Assembly (NCBI GenBank): GCA_001603805.1
Contig: LUZY01000013.1
Coordinates: forward strand, 248,001-312,000
Source: Deferribacterales bacterium Deferri_01
GTDB taxonomy: Bacteria; Chrysiogenota; Deferribacteres; Deferribacterales; Geovibrionaceae
DNA: 64,000 nucleotides
Direction: 5' to 3'
Shown: piece after piece, positions 51,526-61,267 of the stretch
Numbering within the stretch: position 1 is the stretch's first letter
Layout: each line of letters opens with the position of its first letter
The notes under the pieces: model-generated
What the model saw: the letters and a program-made list of their open reading frames with translations, nothing else
Databases searched by the model: none
What the model was told of the DNA's origin: nothing
Translations under genes and position numbers: made by a program

Positions 51526-53319
51526 CTATTTGTTCTCAGCAACTTCAAATTTCATGTAAAGCTCTTTGAGCTGTTTATCATCAATGAAACTTGGGGCGTC
51601 GCTCATCAGGCATGTTGCTTTCTGAGTTTTGGGGAAAGCTATTACATCTCTGATAGATGTGGATTTTGTAAGGATAGTAGCTACCCTGTCCACGCCGAAG
51701 GCAATGCCGCCATGGGGCGGAGTGCCGTACTTAAGCGCATCAATGAAGAAACCGAATTTGTACGCTTTCTCCTCTTCAGTGAGACCGAGAGTGGCAAACA
51801 TTTTCTCCTGAACATCGCTTCTGTGAATTCTGATACTTCCACCGCCGATCTCAGAACCGTTAAGTACGAGGTCATAGGCTTTCGCACGCATTTTACCCGG
51901 ATCCGTATCAAACAGAGCCACATCTTCATCAAGGGGAGACGTGAACGGATGGTGCATAGCCGCCCAGCGTTTACCATCTGCATCCCATTCAAGGAGCGGA
52001 AAGTCAAGAACCCATACGAAGGAGTGTTTATCTCTGTCTATGAGACCGAGCATTGCGCCGAGTTTCAGCCTGAGCTTGGACATATAGAGATTCACAGTAT
52101 ATTTGTCGCCGGCTCCGAAGAAGATAATATCTCCCGGTTTGGCGTCCATTTCTTTAACAACAGCAGCCGCAACATCTTCGCCGAGGAATTTAACTATAGG
52201 TGACTGAAGTCCGTCCTCGTTAACTTTGATGTAAGCAAGACCGCCTGCGCCGAGTGAAACAACGAAATCAGTAAGATCATCTATATCTTTTCTGGAAAAT
52301 GCCTTGCCTGCGCCAATGGCGTTTAAAGCTTTAACACATCCGTTTTTCTCAACTGCTTCATTAAACACCTTAAATCCGCAGCCTTTTACTGTTTCGTTTA
52401 TGGTTTTAAGATAAAGCTCAAAACGAGTATCAGGAGCGTCATGACCGTATTTTTCCATAGCTTCATCATAGCTCATAGTGGGGAAGCCTTTTTCAAGCTT
52501 AACGCCAAGAACCTGATCGAAGATTGTTATGAAAAGCTCTTCCATGATGCCCATGAGATCTTTAGAGTCAATGAATGACATCTCAATATCAAGCTGAGTG
52601 AATTCGGGCTGTCTGTCTGCACGAAGGTCTTCATCACGGAAGCATCTAACTATCTGGAAGTAACGCTCGAACCCTGCGATCATCAGAAGCTGTTTGAACA
52701 TCTGAGGAGACTGGGGCAGAGCATAACATTTGCCGGGGTTTACCCTGCTGGGTACAAGATAATCCCTTGCGCCTTCAGGTGTGCTTTTTGTAAGGAAAGG
52801 CGTTTCAACATCTATAAATCCTTTGGAATAAAGGAATTCTCTCATAGTTTTGGTTATCTGGTGTCTCATGATCAGGTTGCTTTTCAGCTCTGGTCTTCTG
52901 AGGTCGAGATAACGGTATTTCAGTCTGACGTCTTCACTAACATTGCTGTATTCATCAAGCATGAAGGGAGGAACTATAGATGTGTTGAGGATTTTAAGTT
53001 CCTCAACATTCACTTCCACTTCGCCTGTGGGGAGTTTTTCATTAAGTGAGCCTTCGGGTCTGGCTGCTACTTCACCTTTGATAGCTATAACAAATTCGCT
53101 TCTGAGGTTTTCAGCTTTTTCATGAACAGCCTTATTGAGTTCAGGGCTCATAACTATCTGTGTTAAGCCTTCTCTGTCTCTGAGATCCACAAAAATAACG
53201 CCGCCGTGGTCTCTTCTTCTCTGAACCCACCCCATGAGGGTAACCTTTTTCCCTATATCTGACGCTCTGAGAGCATTACAATCGTGCGTCCGTCTCCAGT
53301 CGCCAAGGTTTGAAACCAA
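51526..53319 (-). CDS. aspS: Aspartyl-tRNA synthetase (bacterial type)
   Basis: This 597-residue class II synthetase begins with an OB anticodon domain (VTLMGWVQRRRDHGGVIFVDLRD); motif 2 (FRDEDLRADRQPEFTQLDIEMSF) and motif 3 (GGIAFGVDRVATIL) of the catalytic core are intact, and the bacterial GAD insertion lies between them. Start is TTG at 53319 with AGGAGG upstream and 13 bases after the hisS stop; the longer frame reads back into hisS. Whether it also charges tRNA-Asn cannot be told here; no gatCAB gene is in the window. Confidence 0.95.
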   Translation of the reverse strand: MVSNLGDWRRTHDCNALRASDIGKKVTLMGWVQRRRDHGGVIFVDLRDREGLTQIVMSPELNKAVHEKAENLRSEFVIAIKGEVAARPEGSLNEKLPTGEVEVNVEELKILNTSIVPPFMLDEYSNVSEDVRLKYRYLDLRRPELKSNLIMRHQITKTMREFLYSKGFIDVETPFLTKSTPEGARDYLVPSRVNPGKCYALPQSPQMFKQLLMIAGFERYFQIVRCFRDEDLRADRQPEFTQLDIEMSFIDSKDLMGIMEELFITIFDQVLGVKLEKGFPTMSYDEAMEKYGHDAPDTRFELYLKTINETVKGCGFKVFNEAVEKNGCVKALNAIGAGKAFSRKDIDDLTDFVVSLGAGGLAYIKVNEDGLQSPIVKFLGEDVAAAVVKEMDAKPGDIIFFGAGDKYTVNLYMSKLRLKLGAMLGLIDRDKHSFVWVLDFPLLEWDADGKRWAAMHHPFTSPLDEDVALFDTDPGKMRAKAYDLVLNGSEIGGGSIRIHRSDVQEKMFATLGLTEEEKAYKFGFFIDALKYGTPPHGGIAFGVDRVATILTKSTSIRDVIAFPKTQKATCLMSDAPSFIDDKQLKELYMKFEVAENK

Positions 53320-53332
53320 GTGGTCCTCCTGC

Positions 53333-54586
53333 TTACAGTTTATTTTGGATATATTCGACAACTTCATCGAGCTTAACAGAGGTCTGCTCACCAGTTTCCA
53401 TATTTTTAACGGAAACCTCGCCTCTGTCCATTTCTTCATCCCCCAGTATCAGGGTGAAGCGCGCGCCGGATGAATCCGCCGATTTAATCTGCTTTTTCAT
53501 GGCACGGAAAGCGTAATCAATCTCAGCAATAATCGACCTTTCTCTGAAATTCTTTACCAGTTCCGCACATTTTACATCCGAAACATCCTTGAAGGCTATG
53601 ATGAAAACATCCGCCCCTTTGTCTTTGAGATTGTCCTTCTGCATGGCAAGAGCCACCAGACGGTCAATTCCCAAAGCGAAGCCTATTCCGGGCACTTCAG
53701 GTCCGCCGAGGAGCTTGATAAGTCCGTCATACCTTCCGCCTGCGCCCACGGCATTCTGCGAGCCGAGATGATTTGTGACCATCTCAAAGGCGGTTCGGAC
53801 ATAATAATCCAGCCCTCTGACCATCATCTTATTTATATTATACTCCACACCAAAGGCTGTGAGGTACTTTTTTACATCAGAAAAATGATTTTCACATTCA
53901 TTACAGAGATAATCAAGCATAACAGGAGCATTTTTTGTCACTGCTCTGCACGATTCCACTTTGCAGTCAAGAATACGCATAGGGTTTTTGCCCAATCTGC
54001 GTTTGCAGTCTTCACAAAGACTTTCCTTATGCTCCTCAAAGTATGCAACGAGGGTTTTATAATACGCAGGTCTGCACTCAGGACAGCCTATGGAGTTTAT
54101 CTCCATTGTAACCATATCACCTATGCCTGCTTTATCTGCAAGGGTACGGAGCAGATATATCACTTCCGCATCAGCGGCTGCGCCTTCAGCGCCGAATACC
54201 TCTATTCCTGCCTGATAAAACTGACGGAAACGCCCTTTCTGCGGACGTTCCCTTCTGAACATGGGTCCGATGTAGTAATATTTTTTGACTGAAGGAGGGT
54301 TGTAGAGCTTGTTTTCAACATAGGCACGCACCAGAGAAGCAGTCCCTTCAGGGCGGAGAGCCACCATTGTGTCGTCTCTGTCCTTAAAGGCAAACATCTC
54401 TTTTTCGACTATGTCTGTTGTATCGCCTATTCCACGATGAAAAACATCGGCTCGTTCAAGCACAGGAAGAATAAATTCCCTGAAGTTGAATGTATGAAAA
54501 GTTTCCTTGAAAATTCTTTCTATTCTTTCCCAATACACGGCTTCTTCGCCGTATATGTCTCTGAATCCTTTGACTCTGCTGAACAA
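53333..54586 (-). CDS. hisS: Histidyl-tRNA synthetase
   Basis: This 417-residue class II synthetase has motif 1 region ILPVLERADVFHRGIGDTTDIV, motif 2 YYYIGPMFRRERPQKGRFRQFYQ, the histidine-specific LDYYVRTAFE and GAGGRYDGL, and a C-terminal anticodon domain (ADVFIIAFKDVSDVKCAEL). Start is TTG at 54586, five bases after GGAGG. A good promoter lies just upstream and aspS follows, so hisS-aspS is one transcript, a common pairing. Confidence 0.95.
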   Translation of the reverse strand: MFSRVKGFRDIYGEEAVYWERIERIFKETFHTFNFREFILPVLERADVFHRGIGDTTDIVEKEMFAFKDRDDTMVALRPEGTASLVRAYVENKLYNPPSVKKYYYIGPMFRRERPQKGRFRQFYQAGIEVFGAEGAAADAEVIYLLRTLADKAGIGDMVTMEINSIGCPECRPAYYKTLVAYFEEHKESLCEDCKRRLGKNPMRILDCKVESCRAVTKNAPVMLDYLCNECENHFSDVKKYLTAFGVEYNINKMMVRGLDYYVRTAFEMVTNHLGSQNAVGAGGRYDGLIKLLGGPEVPGIGFALGIDRLVALAMQKDNLKDKGADVFIIAFKDVSDVKCAELVKNFRERSIIAEIDYAFRAMKKQIKSADSSGARFTLILGDEEMDRGEVSVKNMETGEQTSVKLDEVVEYIQNKL

Positions 54587-54609
54587 AACAACCTCCGCAT
54601 AAGAATACA

Positions 54610-54638
54610 GGTATATTCCAAATCACGCAGACAGTCAA
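54610..54638 (-). promoter_or_regulatory. Promoter of hisS-aspS
   Basis: Minus-strand TTGACT (54633-54638), 17 bases, TATACC (54610-54615), about 24 bases before the hisS start codon. Confidence 0.55.
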
Positions 54639-54699
54639 TGATTTTAAGCTTGACAGTAAAGGCTTTCCGGCTGTGTTGCCGGTAATTTTAAAACACGTA

Positions 54700-55395
54700 T
54701 CAGAACTTCAGAAAGGATTTCGCAGAGGCAATTATCATATCTGCCAACTGCTCATTTGATGACTTACTCAGGTTAAAAACGGCATGATACAGACTAATAT
54801 CGTCAATATCCTTTTTATAATAATGTCTTATATAACTTTTCTTATGTTTTTCTATAGCTTTTATCTGCTCAGATGCCACAGCCTCTTCAAGACCCTCTTT
54901 GTCCATAAGCCAATTCACACGGCTTTCAAAAGGTGCAGTAAGCCTGAGATGCAGGCAGTTAGGTTCATCCTCAAGAATACACTGGCTGCCCCGCCCCATA
55001 ATTACACAGTTGGTATCCGAAGCAAGATTCTTTATAATAAGCTCCACCATTGAGCTGAACTTTTTACTGTCGAAAACAGGCTCCTGATCAGCATAGGTAT
55101 CAAAGAACGACAGTGTTTCGTCGTTTTTGATCATGTCATTTACCTTATCGATTTTTTCATCTTTAAATACATTTGAGAACAGATCAGCATCAAAGTAGCT
55201 GGACATAAATGAACGGAAATTTGAGTGGTGTTCTTCGTCAAATTTATTAACCTTTTCCTCATCAGTATCAGTGAGAATGGCTATATATTTAATAAGTTCC
55301 TTATGAAAAAACTTGAACCCCAGTTTTTCCGCAATTTTTTCCGCAACGTACTCGCCGCCGCACCCGAACTGCCTTGAAACTGTAATCACCGCCAT
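54700..55395 (-). CDS. Cytidylate kinase-like family protein
   Basis: This 231-residue P-loop kinase-like protein opens with AVITVSRQFGCGGEYVAEKIAEKLG, a Gly-rich nucleotide loop of the cytidylate-kinase-like (AAA_26) group, rather than the canonical GxxGxGKS of CMP kinase. Later, CVIMGRGSQCILEDEPNCLHLRL and RVNWLMDKEGL are family segments. True CMP kinase activity is doubtful; these proteins occur widely in anaerobes with unknown substrates. It overlaps folK by 10 bases and ends the ahcY-to-kinase run. Confidence 0.72.
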   Translation of the reverse strand: MAVITVSRQFGCGGEYVAEKIAEKLGFKFFHKELIKYIAILTDTDEEKVNKFDEEHHSNFRSFMSSYFDADLFSNVFKDEKIDKVNDMIKNDETLSFFDTYADQEPVFDSKKFSSMVELIIKNLASDTNCVIMGRGSQCILEDEPNCLHLRLTAPFESRVNWLMDKEGLEEAVASEQIKAIEKHKKSYIRHYYKKDIDDISLYHAVFNLSKSSNEQLADMIIASAKSFLKF

Positions 55396-55889
55396 GGTAA
55401 CTCTCCGTTTAATGTGATGTCGAGATCGTCTTTAAGCTCATTGATAAGAGTATCTATGCTTTTAAGGCTTAACGGGTGAATGTAATCGGCATCCACATCC
55501 CTAAGCGGATAAAGAACAAAGCTGCGGTTTGTCATCTCTCTGTGAGGAATAACGAGATTCTCTGAATCGTACGATTCTTTGTTGTAGTCGATAATATCTA
55601 TATCTATCAGTCTGCTCTGCCATCTTGCAGATTTTTCTCTGCCAAGCTTTTTTTCTGTCTCTTTAACAAAAGAAAGAAGCTCATCAGGAGTAAGCTCAGT
55701 TGTGCCTGAACAGCAGATGTTGCAGTAATCCGCCTGTCCGTCCCTAAGCAGAGATGCAGTGGAGTAGACAGACGATACTTTCTCTATACAAACAGCCGGA
55801 GTCATGGCATCAAGAGCATCAACTAAGTTCTGCTCCCTGTCGCCAATGTTACTCCCCAGTGCTAAGATTATCCTTCTGACCGAGTTCAT
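55386..55889 (-). CDS. folK: HPPK, 2-amino-4-hydroxy-6-hydroxymethyldihydropteridine pyrophosphokinase
   Basis: This 167-residue folate enzyme transfers pyrophosphate from ATP to the pterin. RIILALGSNIGDREQNLVDAL opens it; SRLIDIDIIDYN (Asp metal ligands) and IPHREMTNRSFVLYPL are the diagnostic motifs. Its start lies 41 bases inside plsC, with no other in-frame ATG that keeps the ALGSN motif, so the overlap is real. Confidence 0.94.
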   Translation of the reverse strand: MNSVRRIILALGSNIGDREQNLVDALDAMTPAVCIEKVSSVYSTASLLRDGQADYCNICCSGTTELTPDELLSFVKETEKKLGREKSARWQSRLIDIDIIDYNKESYDSENLVIPHREMTNRSFVLYPLRDVDADYIHPLSLKSIDTLINELKDDLDITLNGELPWR

Positions 55890-56571
55890 TCAGCATCACA
55901 CCACGCACATGTTCAAGAAGTTCTTTATCCTTCATGCCGCCGGGATTCATTGGTTCAAGAAATTTTAAATGGACTTTTTTAAAGGGATAAACTCTGAAAC
56001 CATGTTTAGGAACAGCGTCAGATGTCCCCCTTATTATAAAAGGAGCAATCCTGTTGCCTGTTCTTCCCGCCAAAACAAAAGCACCCCGTTTAAAGCTGCC
56101 CAGTCTGCCGTCTGAGGATCTGGTTCCTTCGGGAAAAAGCAGAACTGAAAAGCCTTCACTGATTTTTTTTGCCGCATTAAGCAAACTTTTCAGTCCATCC
56201 TTGTGGTCCCCTCTTTCTATGGGGATCATGCCTATCTTTTTAAGAGCAAAGCCGAAAAAAGGAATTTTGAACAGCTCCTTTTTAGCCATAAAAAGAAACT
56301 GTCTTTCTGAGAACACATGAAGCAGAACGAAAATATCCGCATAGCTTAAATGGTTGCCCATAAAGACATAATGAGAGTTTTTATCAAGTTTTTCCAAACC
56401 TTCGGTGCTGACACTGATACCGAGAAACAGAAGGAGCATTTTTGCCCATATCCGGCTCATAAGCTTATAAGGGTGCTTTGAAAAGAATATGGACGGTATC
56501 CCAATGATAACAAGCACAGCGGTAAGAAGTGCCAGATATATCCAGAAAAGGACACTGTAAACAGCTATCAC
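55849..56571 (-). CDS. plsC: 1-acylglycerol-3-phosphate acyltransferase family protein
   Basis: This 240-residue membrane enzyme of phosphatidic acid synthesis has a hydrophobic N-terminus (about 5-30), the catalytic NHLSYADIF (H-x4-D) and substrate motif LFPEGTRSSDG. The usual product would be phosphatidate. Start is GTG at 56571, overlapping the stop of the upstream oxidoreductase by 4 bases; folK begins within its 3' end. Confidence 0.9.
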   Translation of the reverse strand: MIAVYSVLFWIYLALLTAVLVIIGIPSIFFSKHPYKLMSRIWAKMLLLFLGISVSTEGLEKLDKNSHYVFMGNHLSYADIFVLLHVFSERQFLFMAKKELFKIPFFGFALKKIGMIPIERGDHKDGLKSLLNAAKKISEGFSVLLFPEGTRSSDGRLGSFKRGAFVLAGRTGNRIAPFIIRGTSDAVPKHGFRVYPFKKVHLKFLEPMNPGGMKDKELLEHVRGVMLNELGQKDNLSTGE

Positions 56572-57935
56572 TGCTTCACCTTGCTTGCTATATCATTAAG
56601 CACTTCCGCATATGTGGGATGATTGAAAACATAGTCGGAGATCTTATCTATGGTGATGCCGGACTGTATCAGAAGCGAAAACATTGAGCATATCTGCCCT
56701 GCTCCGTCCCCTATAACATGGCATCCGAGGATTTTTCTGGAGTCTTTGTCGTAAACAACTTTCATGTAACCCTTCTGGGCGCCGCTGATAAGAGTTTTTT
56801 CAAGGTCTGTAATGTTGTATTTTATACACGCATATTCGCCTTCGCTGTCTTTGAGTTCATCTTCAGTTGATCCGACTTTGGCTATCTCAGGATCAAGATA
56901 AAGCACTCTGGGCATCGTTTCCCAAGGTTTTGCTGTTTTGTTGCCGATTATGGCATCCGCAGCTATTTCAGAAGTGGTGTAAGCCCAGCTTACAAGCATG
57001 TTTCCGCCTGACGCATCACCCGCAGCGTAAACATTGGGGTTTGTAGTACGCATCTTTTTAGTGAGCTTCAGGTTTCCGTTTTCATCAAGCTTAATGCCTG
57101 CTTTATCCAAATCAAGGCAGCAGATGTTGGACTTCCTGCCTACAGCTACAAAAACTTCCTCAGTCTCAAGCTTCACACCGCCGGAAAGGAAAAGGATATA
57201 TTTGTTCCCAACCTTTTCCGCTTTATCAACCTTTGTATTTTTGAGGATTTCTATGCCGCTTTTCTTAAATTTTTCTTCCAGTTTTTTGACAACCTGCTGA
57301 TCCATATCACGGAGAATTTCATCTTTTGTCTCTATAATAGTTACAACAGAGCCCAGTCTTCTGAAAATAGTGGCAAATTCACACCCCACAAAGCCGCCGC
57401 CGAGGATGGTGATCTTTGAAGGCACTTTTTCAAGCTCACTGATGCTTGATACGGTAAGAAGTTTTACAGAAGAGCTTAAACCGGGGTTAATGTCAGACGA
57501 ACCGGTGGCAATGATGCAGAAATCAAACTTGATCTCCACATCACCATCCACACTTGTGACTGTCATAGAATTTTCAGAAGCAAATTTACCAAATCCGTAA
57601 ACAAACTGAATGTCAAGGTTTTCAATATCTTCATTGAGAGCCTTGCGTATTCTGGTCACGGACTGCTCCGTAAGTTTCCTTGATTTTTTAAAGTCAAAAT
57701 TAACAGATGAGCATTCATCTCCGCTTACCAGAGACGACATTTTCTCCGAACAGCTAGCAAATATTTTGCTCTGATACAGGAGTGAGTTAGAAATAACACT
57801 ACCGGAACGGCAGTAGTTGCCGCCTATCTCCCTGTCAACAATAGTTACACGAAATCCCTGCGTTGCCAGAAGCTTTGCGGCATTGAGTCCCGCAGGACCC
57901 GCACCCAGTATCAGAACGTTTTTATTATTTTCCAT
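56568..57935 (-). CDS. Lipoamide-dehydrogenase-like flavoprotein lacking the redox disulphide
   Basis: This 455-residue two-dinucleotide-fold flavoprotein has FAD motif VLILGAGPAGLNAAKLLATQG, NAD motif ITILGGGFVGCEFATIFRRLG (about 170), the second FAD motif NVYAAGDASGG, and the C-terminal HPT-E dyad (NHPTYAEVLNDIA) of the lipoamide dehydrogenase family. Where the family has GGTCLNxGCxPSK, this one reads GGNYCRSGSVISNSLL: a single Cys and no partner, so the normal dithiol chemistry is not possible. Soluble transhydrogenase SthA also lacks the pair. Its neighbours are ahcY (6 bases upstream) and plsC. Function unassigned. Confidence 0.8.
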   Translation of the reverse strand: MENNKNVLILGAGPAGLNAAKLLATQGFRVTIVDREIGGNYCRSGSVISNSLLYQSKIFASCSEKMSSLVSGDECSSVNFDFKKSRKLTEQSVTRIRKALNEDIENLDIQFVYGFGKFASENSMTVTSVDGDVEIKFDFCIIATGSSDINPGLSSSVKLLTVSSISELEKVPSKITILGGGFVGCEFATIFRRLGSVVTIIETKDEILRDMDQQVVKKLEEKFKKSGIEILKNTKVDKAEKVGNKYILFLSGGVKLETEEVFVAVGRKSNICCLDLDKAGIKLDENGNLKLTKKMRTTNPNVYAAGDASGGNMLVSWAYTTSEIAADAIIGNKTAKPWETMPRVLYLDPEIAKVGSTEDELKDSEGEYACIKYNITDLEKTLISGAQKGYMKVVYDKDSRKILGCHVIGDGAGQICSMFSLLIQSGITIDKISDYVFNHPTYAEVLNDIASKVKQ

Positions 57936-57941
57936 TATACC

Positions 57942-59351
57942 TTAATACCTGTAGTGACCCGGCTTATAAGGACCCTCTACAGGCACGCCTATATAGTCTG
58001 CCTGTTCTTTTGTAAGAGTTGTGAGCTTAACGCCGATCTTCTCAAGGTGGAGCCTGGCAACTTCTTCGTCAAGGACTTTCGGAAGCATATATACACCAGG
58101 TTTGTATTGTTCTCTGTTCTCCCATAGATCAAGCTGGGCAAGAGTCTGATTTGCGAATGAGTTTGACATTACAAATGAGGGATGTCCCATAGCGCAGCCA
58201 AGGTTCACAAGCCTTCCTTCTGCCAGAAGGAATATTTCATGTCCGTCAGGGAATGTATATTTATCTACCTGAGGTTTAATATTCAACCTCTTAATTCCTT
58301 TATAGTTTTCAAGCTTTTCAACCTGAATTTCGTTATCAAAGTGACCGATGTTGCAGACAATAGCCTGATCTTTCATTTTTTCCATATGCTCAATGCGGAT
58401 AATATCCCTGTTGCCGGTAGTGGTAACATAGATATCTGCTCTGCCGAGAGTAGCCTCGACAGTGGTAACTTCATAACCTTCCATAGCAGCCTGAAGAGCG
58501 CATATAGGGTCAATTTCAGTTACAATAACCCTGGCGCCCTGCCCTCTGAGGGACTGCGCAGAGCCTTTGCCCACATCACCATAGCCGCATACCACGGCAA
58601 CTTTGCCAGCGATCATCACATCGGTTGCACGCTTAATTCCGTCAATAAGAGATTCACGGCAGCCGTAAAGATTGTCGAATTTGGATTTTGTTACAGAGTC
58701 ATTCACGTTTATCGCAGGAACAAGCAGCTCGCCCTTTTCAAGCATTTGATAGAGGCGGTGAACACCGGTTGTTGTTTCTTCGGAAACACCTTTCCAGTCT
58801 GCAACAGTTCTTGCCCAACGGGTTGAATCTTCCTTAAATATATTTTTAAGCAGCCCGAAAAGCTGTTTTTCATCTTCAGTATCTACCTGTTTATCAAAAA
58901 AAGAAGGCTCTTTTTCACCCTTATAGCCAAGGTGGATCATAAGTGTGGCATCTCCGCCGTCATCAACAATAAGTTCAGGACCTTTTCCACTGGGAAACCT
59001 CAGCGCCTTATCAGTACACCACCAGTATTCCTCAAGGGTTTCACCTTTCCATGCAAAAACAGGAACACCCGCAGCCGCTATTGCCGCAGCAGCATGATCC
59101 TGCGTGGAAAAGATATTACAGCTGCACCAGCGGACATCAGCTCCGAGAGCAACAAGAGTTTCAATCAGAACTGCAGTCTGAACTGTCATGTGGAGAGAGC
59201 CCATAATCCTCACATTTTTCAATGGTTTGGATGCAGCATACTTCTCTCTGACAGCCATGAGACCGGGCATTTCATGCTCCGCAATCTGGATCTCTTTTCT
59301 ACCGAACTCGGCGAGGGAAATATCCCTGATTTTATAATCGCTAAAACTCAT
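57942..59351 (-). CDS. ahcY: S-adenosylhomocysteine hydrolase (adenosylhomocysteinase)
   Basis: This 469-residue NAD-dependent enzyme splits SAH to adenosine and homocysteine. [38 protein letters not shown]-type substrate region, [20 protein letters not shown] motif [21 protein letters not shown], and the C-terminal [10 protein letters not shown] with the Lys/Tyr reaching the neighbouring subunit are all present. Length with a roughly 40-residue insertion is the bacterial form. It lies downstream of metK but after its terminator, so it is probably transcribed separately with the lpd-like, plsC, folK and kinase genes. Confidence 0.96.
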   Translation of the reverse strand: MSFSDYKIRDISLAEFGRKEIQIAEHEMPGLMAVREKYAASKPLKNVRIMGSLHMTVQTAVLIETLVALGADVRWCSCNIFSTQDHAAAAIAAAGVPVFAWKGETLEEYWWCTDKALRFPSGKGPELIVDDGGDATLMIHLGYKGEKEPSFFDKQVDTEDEKQLFGLLKNIFKEDSTRWARTVADWKGVSEETTTGVHRLYQMLEKGELLVPAINVNDSVTKSKFDNLYGCRESLIDGIKRATDVMIAGKVAVVCGYGDVGKGSAQSLRGQGARVIVTEIDPICALQAAMEGYEVTTVEATLGRADIYVTTTGNRDIIRIEHMEKMKDQAIVCNIGHFDNEIQVEKLENYKGIKRLNIKPQVDKYTFPDGHEIFLLAEGRLVNLGCAMGHPSFVMSNSFANQTLAQLDLWENREQYKPGVYMLPKVLDEEVARLHLEKIGVKLTTLTKEQADYIGVPVEGPYKPGHYRY

Positions 59352-59390
59352 TTTTACCTCTTAAAATACACGGCAGGAATGCCATAAAAG

Positions 59391-59422
59391 AAAAAAACGG
59401 ACTTTCCTTCTCAGAAAGTCCG
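59391..59422 (-). terminator. Terminator of metK
   Basis: CGGACTTTC (59398-59406) pairs with GAAAGTCCG (59414-59422), followed on the minus strand by seven T. Confidence 0.92.
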
Positions 59423-59435
59423 CAAACATTTGCTG

Positions 59436-60578
59436 TTAGCCTATGATTTTCTTAAGTTCATCGACTTTGTCAGTCTTTTCCCATGAAAATTCGCTTCTGC
59501 CGAAATGACCGTAAGCTGCTGTTTTTCTGAAAATTGGTTTTCTTAAGTCAAGGGATTCCATGATACCTTTGGGAGTAAGGTCAAACACCGTCTTAACTGC
59601 ATTTTCTATTTCACATTCAGGCACTGTTGAAGTTCCGAAGGTATTTACGTTCACAGAAACAGGCTCTGCGACACCGATTGCGTAAGCAAGCTGAATTTCG
59701 CATCTTTTAGCAAATCCGCCAGCCACTATGTTTTTCGCAACCCATCTCGCAGCGTAAGCGGCACTTCTGTCCACTTTAGACGGATCCTTACCGCTGAATG
59801 CACCGCCGCCGTGTCTTCCTGCACCGCCGTATGTATCTACTATAATCTTCCTTCCGGTAAGACCGCAGTCACCCATCGGACCGCCTATTACAAATCTTCC
59901 GGTAGGGTTGATATGATATTTTATGTGTTCTTCATCAAGAAGATCCGCAGGGATAACAGGTCTGATTACTTTTTCTATAATATCTTCTCTCAGGTCTTGC
60001 AGTTTTATTTCATTTGAATGCTGGGAAGATATAACCACAGTATCAACTCTTACAGGGTTGTAGCCGTCATATTCTATTGTAACCTGAGATTTTCCGTCCG
60101 GTCTGAGGTAGGGAAGAACTTCGTTTTTACGAACTTTTGAAAGCTGCATAGTAAGTTTGTGGGCAAGCATGATGGGAAGAGGCATAAGCTCCTCGGTTTC
60201 ATCGCATGCGAAACCGAACATAAGCCCCTGATCTCCGGCACCGCCAGTGTCAACGCCCATTGCTATATCCGGAGACTGCTTGTCTATAGTGGAGATAACT
60301 CCGCAGGTTTCGTAGTCAAAGCCGTATTTGGCTCTTGTATACCCTATGTCTTTAACTGTTTCTCTGACCACTCCGGGAATATCCACATAGGTTCTTGTGG
60401 TGACTTCTCCGGCAACTATAACAAGCCCTGTCGTAACCATGGTTTCGCAGGCAACCCTGCTCATTGGATCGTCAGTGAGCATGGCGTCAAGAATGGCATC
60501 GGAAATCTGGTCTGCTATCTTATCAGGGTGTCCTTCCGTAACTGACTCGGAAGTAAACACATATTTCTTTTGATCCAT
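59436..60578 (-). CDS. metK: S-adenosylmethionine synthetase
   Basis: This 380-residue enzyme makes SAM from methionine and [29 protein letters not shown] opens it; [14 protein letters not shown], the hexapeptide-like [18 protein letters not shown] and [10 protein letters not shown] phosphate loop are present. Two ATGs stand side by side at 60581 and 60578; the second has better spacing from AGAGGG. A terminator follows. A YdcH-like gene is 16 bases upstream. Confidence 0.96.
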   Translation of the reverse strand: MDQKKYVFTSESVTEGHPDKIADQISDAILDAMLTDDPMSRVACETMVTTGLVIVAGEVTTRTYVDIPGVVRETVKDIGYTRAKYGFDYETCGVISTIDKQSPDIAMGVDTGGAGDQGLMFGFACDETEELMPLPIMLAHKLTMQLSKVRKNEVLPYLRPDGKSQVTIEYDGYNPVRVDTVVISSQHSNEIKLQDLREDIIEKVIRPVIPADLLDEEHIKYHINPTGRFVIGGPMGDCGLTGRKIIVDTYGGAGRHGGGAFSGKDPSKVDRSAAYAARWVAKNIVAGGFAKRCEIQLAYAIGVAEPVSVNVNTFGTSTVPECEIENAVKTVFDLTPKGIMESLDLRKPIFRKTAAYGHFGRSEFSWEKTDKVDELKKIIG

Positions 60579-60594
60579 CATTACCCTCTGTATT

Positions 60595-60831
60595 TCAGTT
60601 TGAAGAGTTTCGCTTGGCGTACTCCACAGCGATCCTCTCCATTTTGTCTTTTCCGATAAGTTTCTGCTTTTTAATTTCTTTTATTTTTGCTTCCACTTCT
60701 GGGGGATAATATTTCAGGCTGAGGAGAGCTTCCAGATCCTGTTCCATCCTCACATGCTCATTAAAAAGTTCTCTGAACTCCGGGCTATCATTCTTAATGC
60801 TCTCAATAAGTTCAGTATTGCTTTTCAACAT
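60595..60831 (-). CDS. YdcH-family small protein (DUF465)
   Basis: This 78-residue protein has two predicted helices. [33 protein letters not shown] and [15 protein letters not shown] resemble the YdcH/DUF465 fold, a small helical hairpin with no known enzymatic role. GAGGTGAG precedes the ATG, and it overlaps rimI by 20 bases. Confidence 0.8.
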   Translation of the reverse strand: MLKSNTELIESIKNDSPEFRELFNEHVRMEQDLEALLSLKYYPPEVEAKIKEIKKQKLIGKDKMERIAVEYAKRNSSN

Positions 60832-61267
60832 TTCTCACCTCATTATTAATGTCGAGCTTCATTATGTAGGCGTCGCAGCCCTGACCGTAATAGTCTTTTA
60901 TATAACCGACTTTTTCAAAGCCGAAAGATTCATATAAACCAACAGCAGAAGTATTATCCACTGCCGCTTCAAGGAACATAACCGAAGCTCTGCGTGCCGA
61001 TCTCACCGCTTCTGCCAGCAGAAGCTTTCCATAGCCTTTTCCTCTGTGTTTGGGAGCAACAGCTATGTCAGCAAGCTCAGATTCGTCCAAAACTGTGTAT
61101 ATAACAAAATATCCGCAGATTTCCCCTTCTTCTTCAAGAAGTTTAAAAACACTGCGTTTTCGGGTTATCTCCGTTTCAAAGTCCGCCTTTGACCACGGTT
61201 TCTTAAATGATTCTCTTTCAATTTCTGTCACGGAGTCAAGATCATCCGCAAGCACGTCTCTGATCAA
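60812..61267 (-). CDS. rimI: Ribosomal protein alanine N-acetyltransferase, RimI-like
   Basis: This is a 151-residue GNAT domain. ELADIAVAPKHRGKGYGKLLL with the R-x-x-G-x-G acetyl-CoA loop and LEAAVDNTSAVGLYESFGFEKVGYIKDYY match RimI, which acetylates the N-terminus of S18 in E. coli. The start appears to be TTG at 61267 inside the end of tsaB; the arrangement tsaB-rimI is common. Confidence 0.88.
   Translation of the reverse strand: MIRDVLADDLDSVTEIERESFKKPWSKADFETEITRKRSVFKLLEEEGEICGYFVIYTVLDESELADIAVAPKHRGKGYGKLLLAEAVRSARRASVMFLEAAVDNTSAVGLYESFGFEKVGYIKDYYGQGCDAYIMKLDINNEVRNVEKQY

Noticed and set aside
58182-58826. A 214-codon plus-strand frame opposite ahcY.
   Set aside because: Exact antisense shadow of a strongly recognised gene; no family features.
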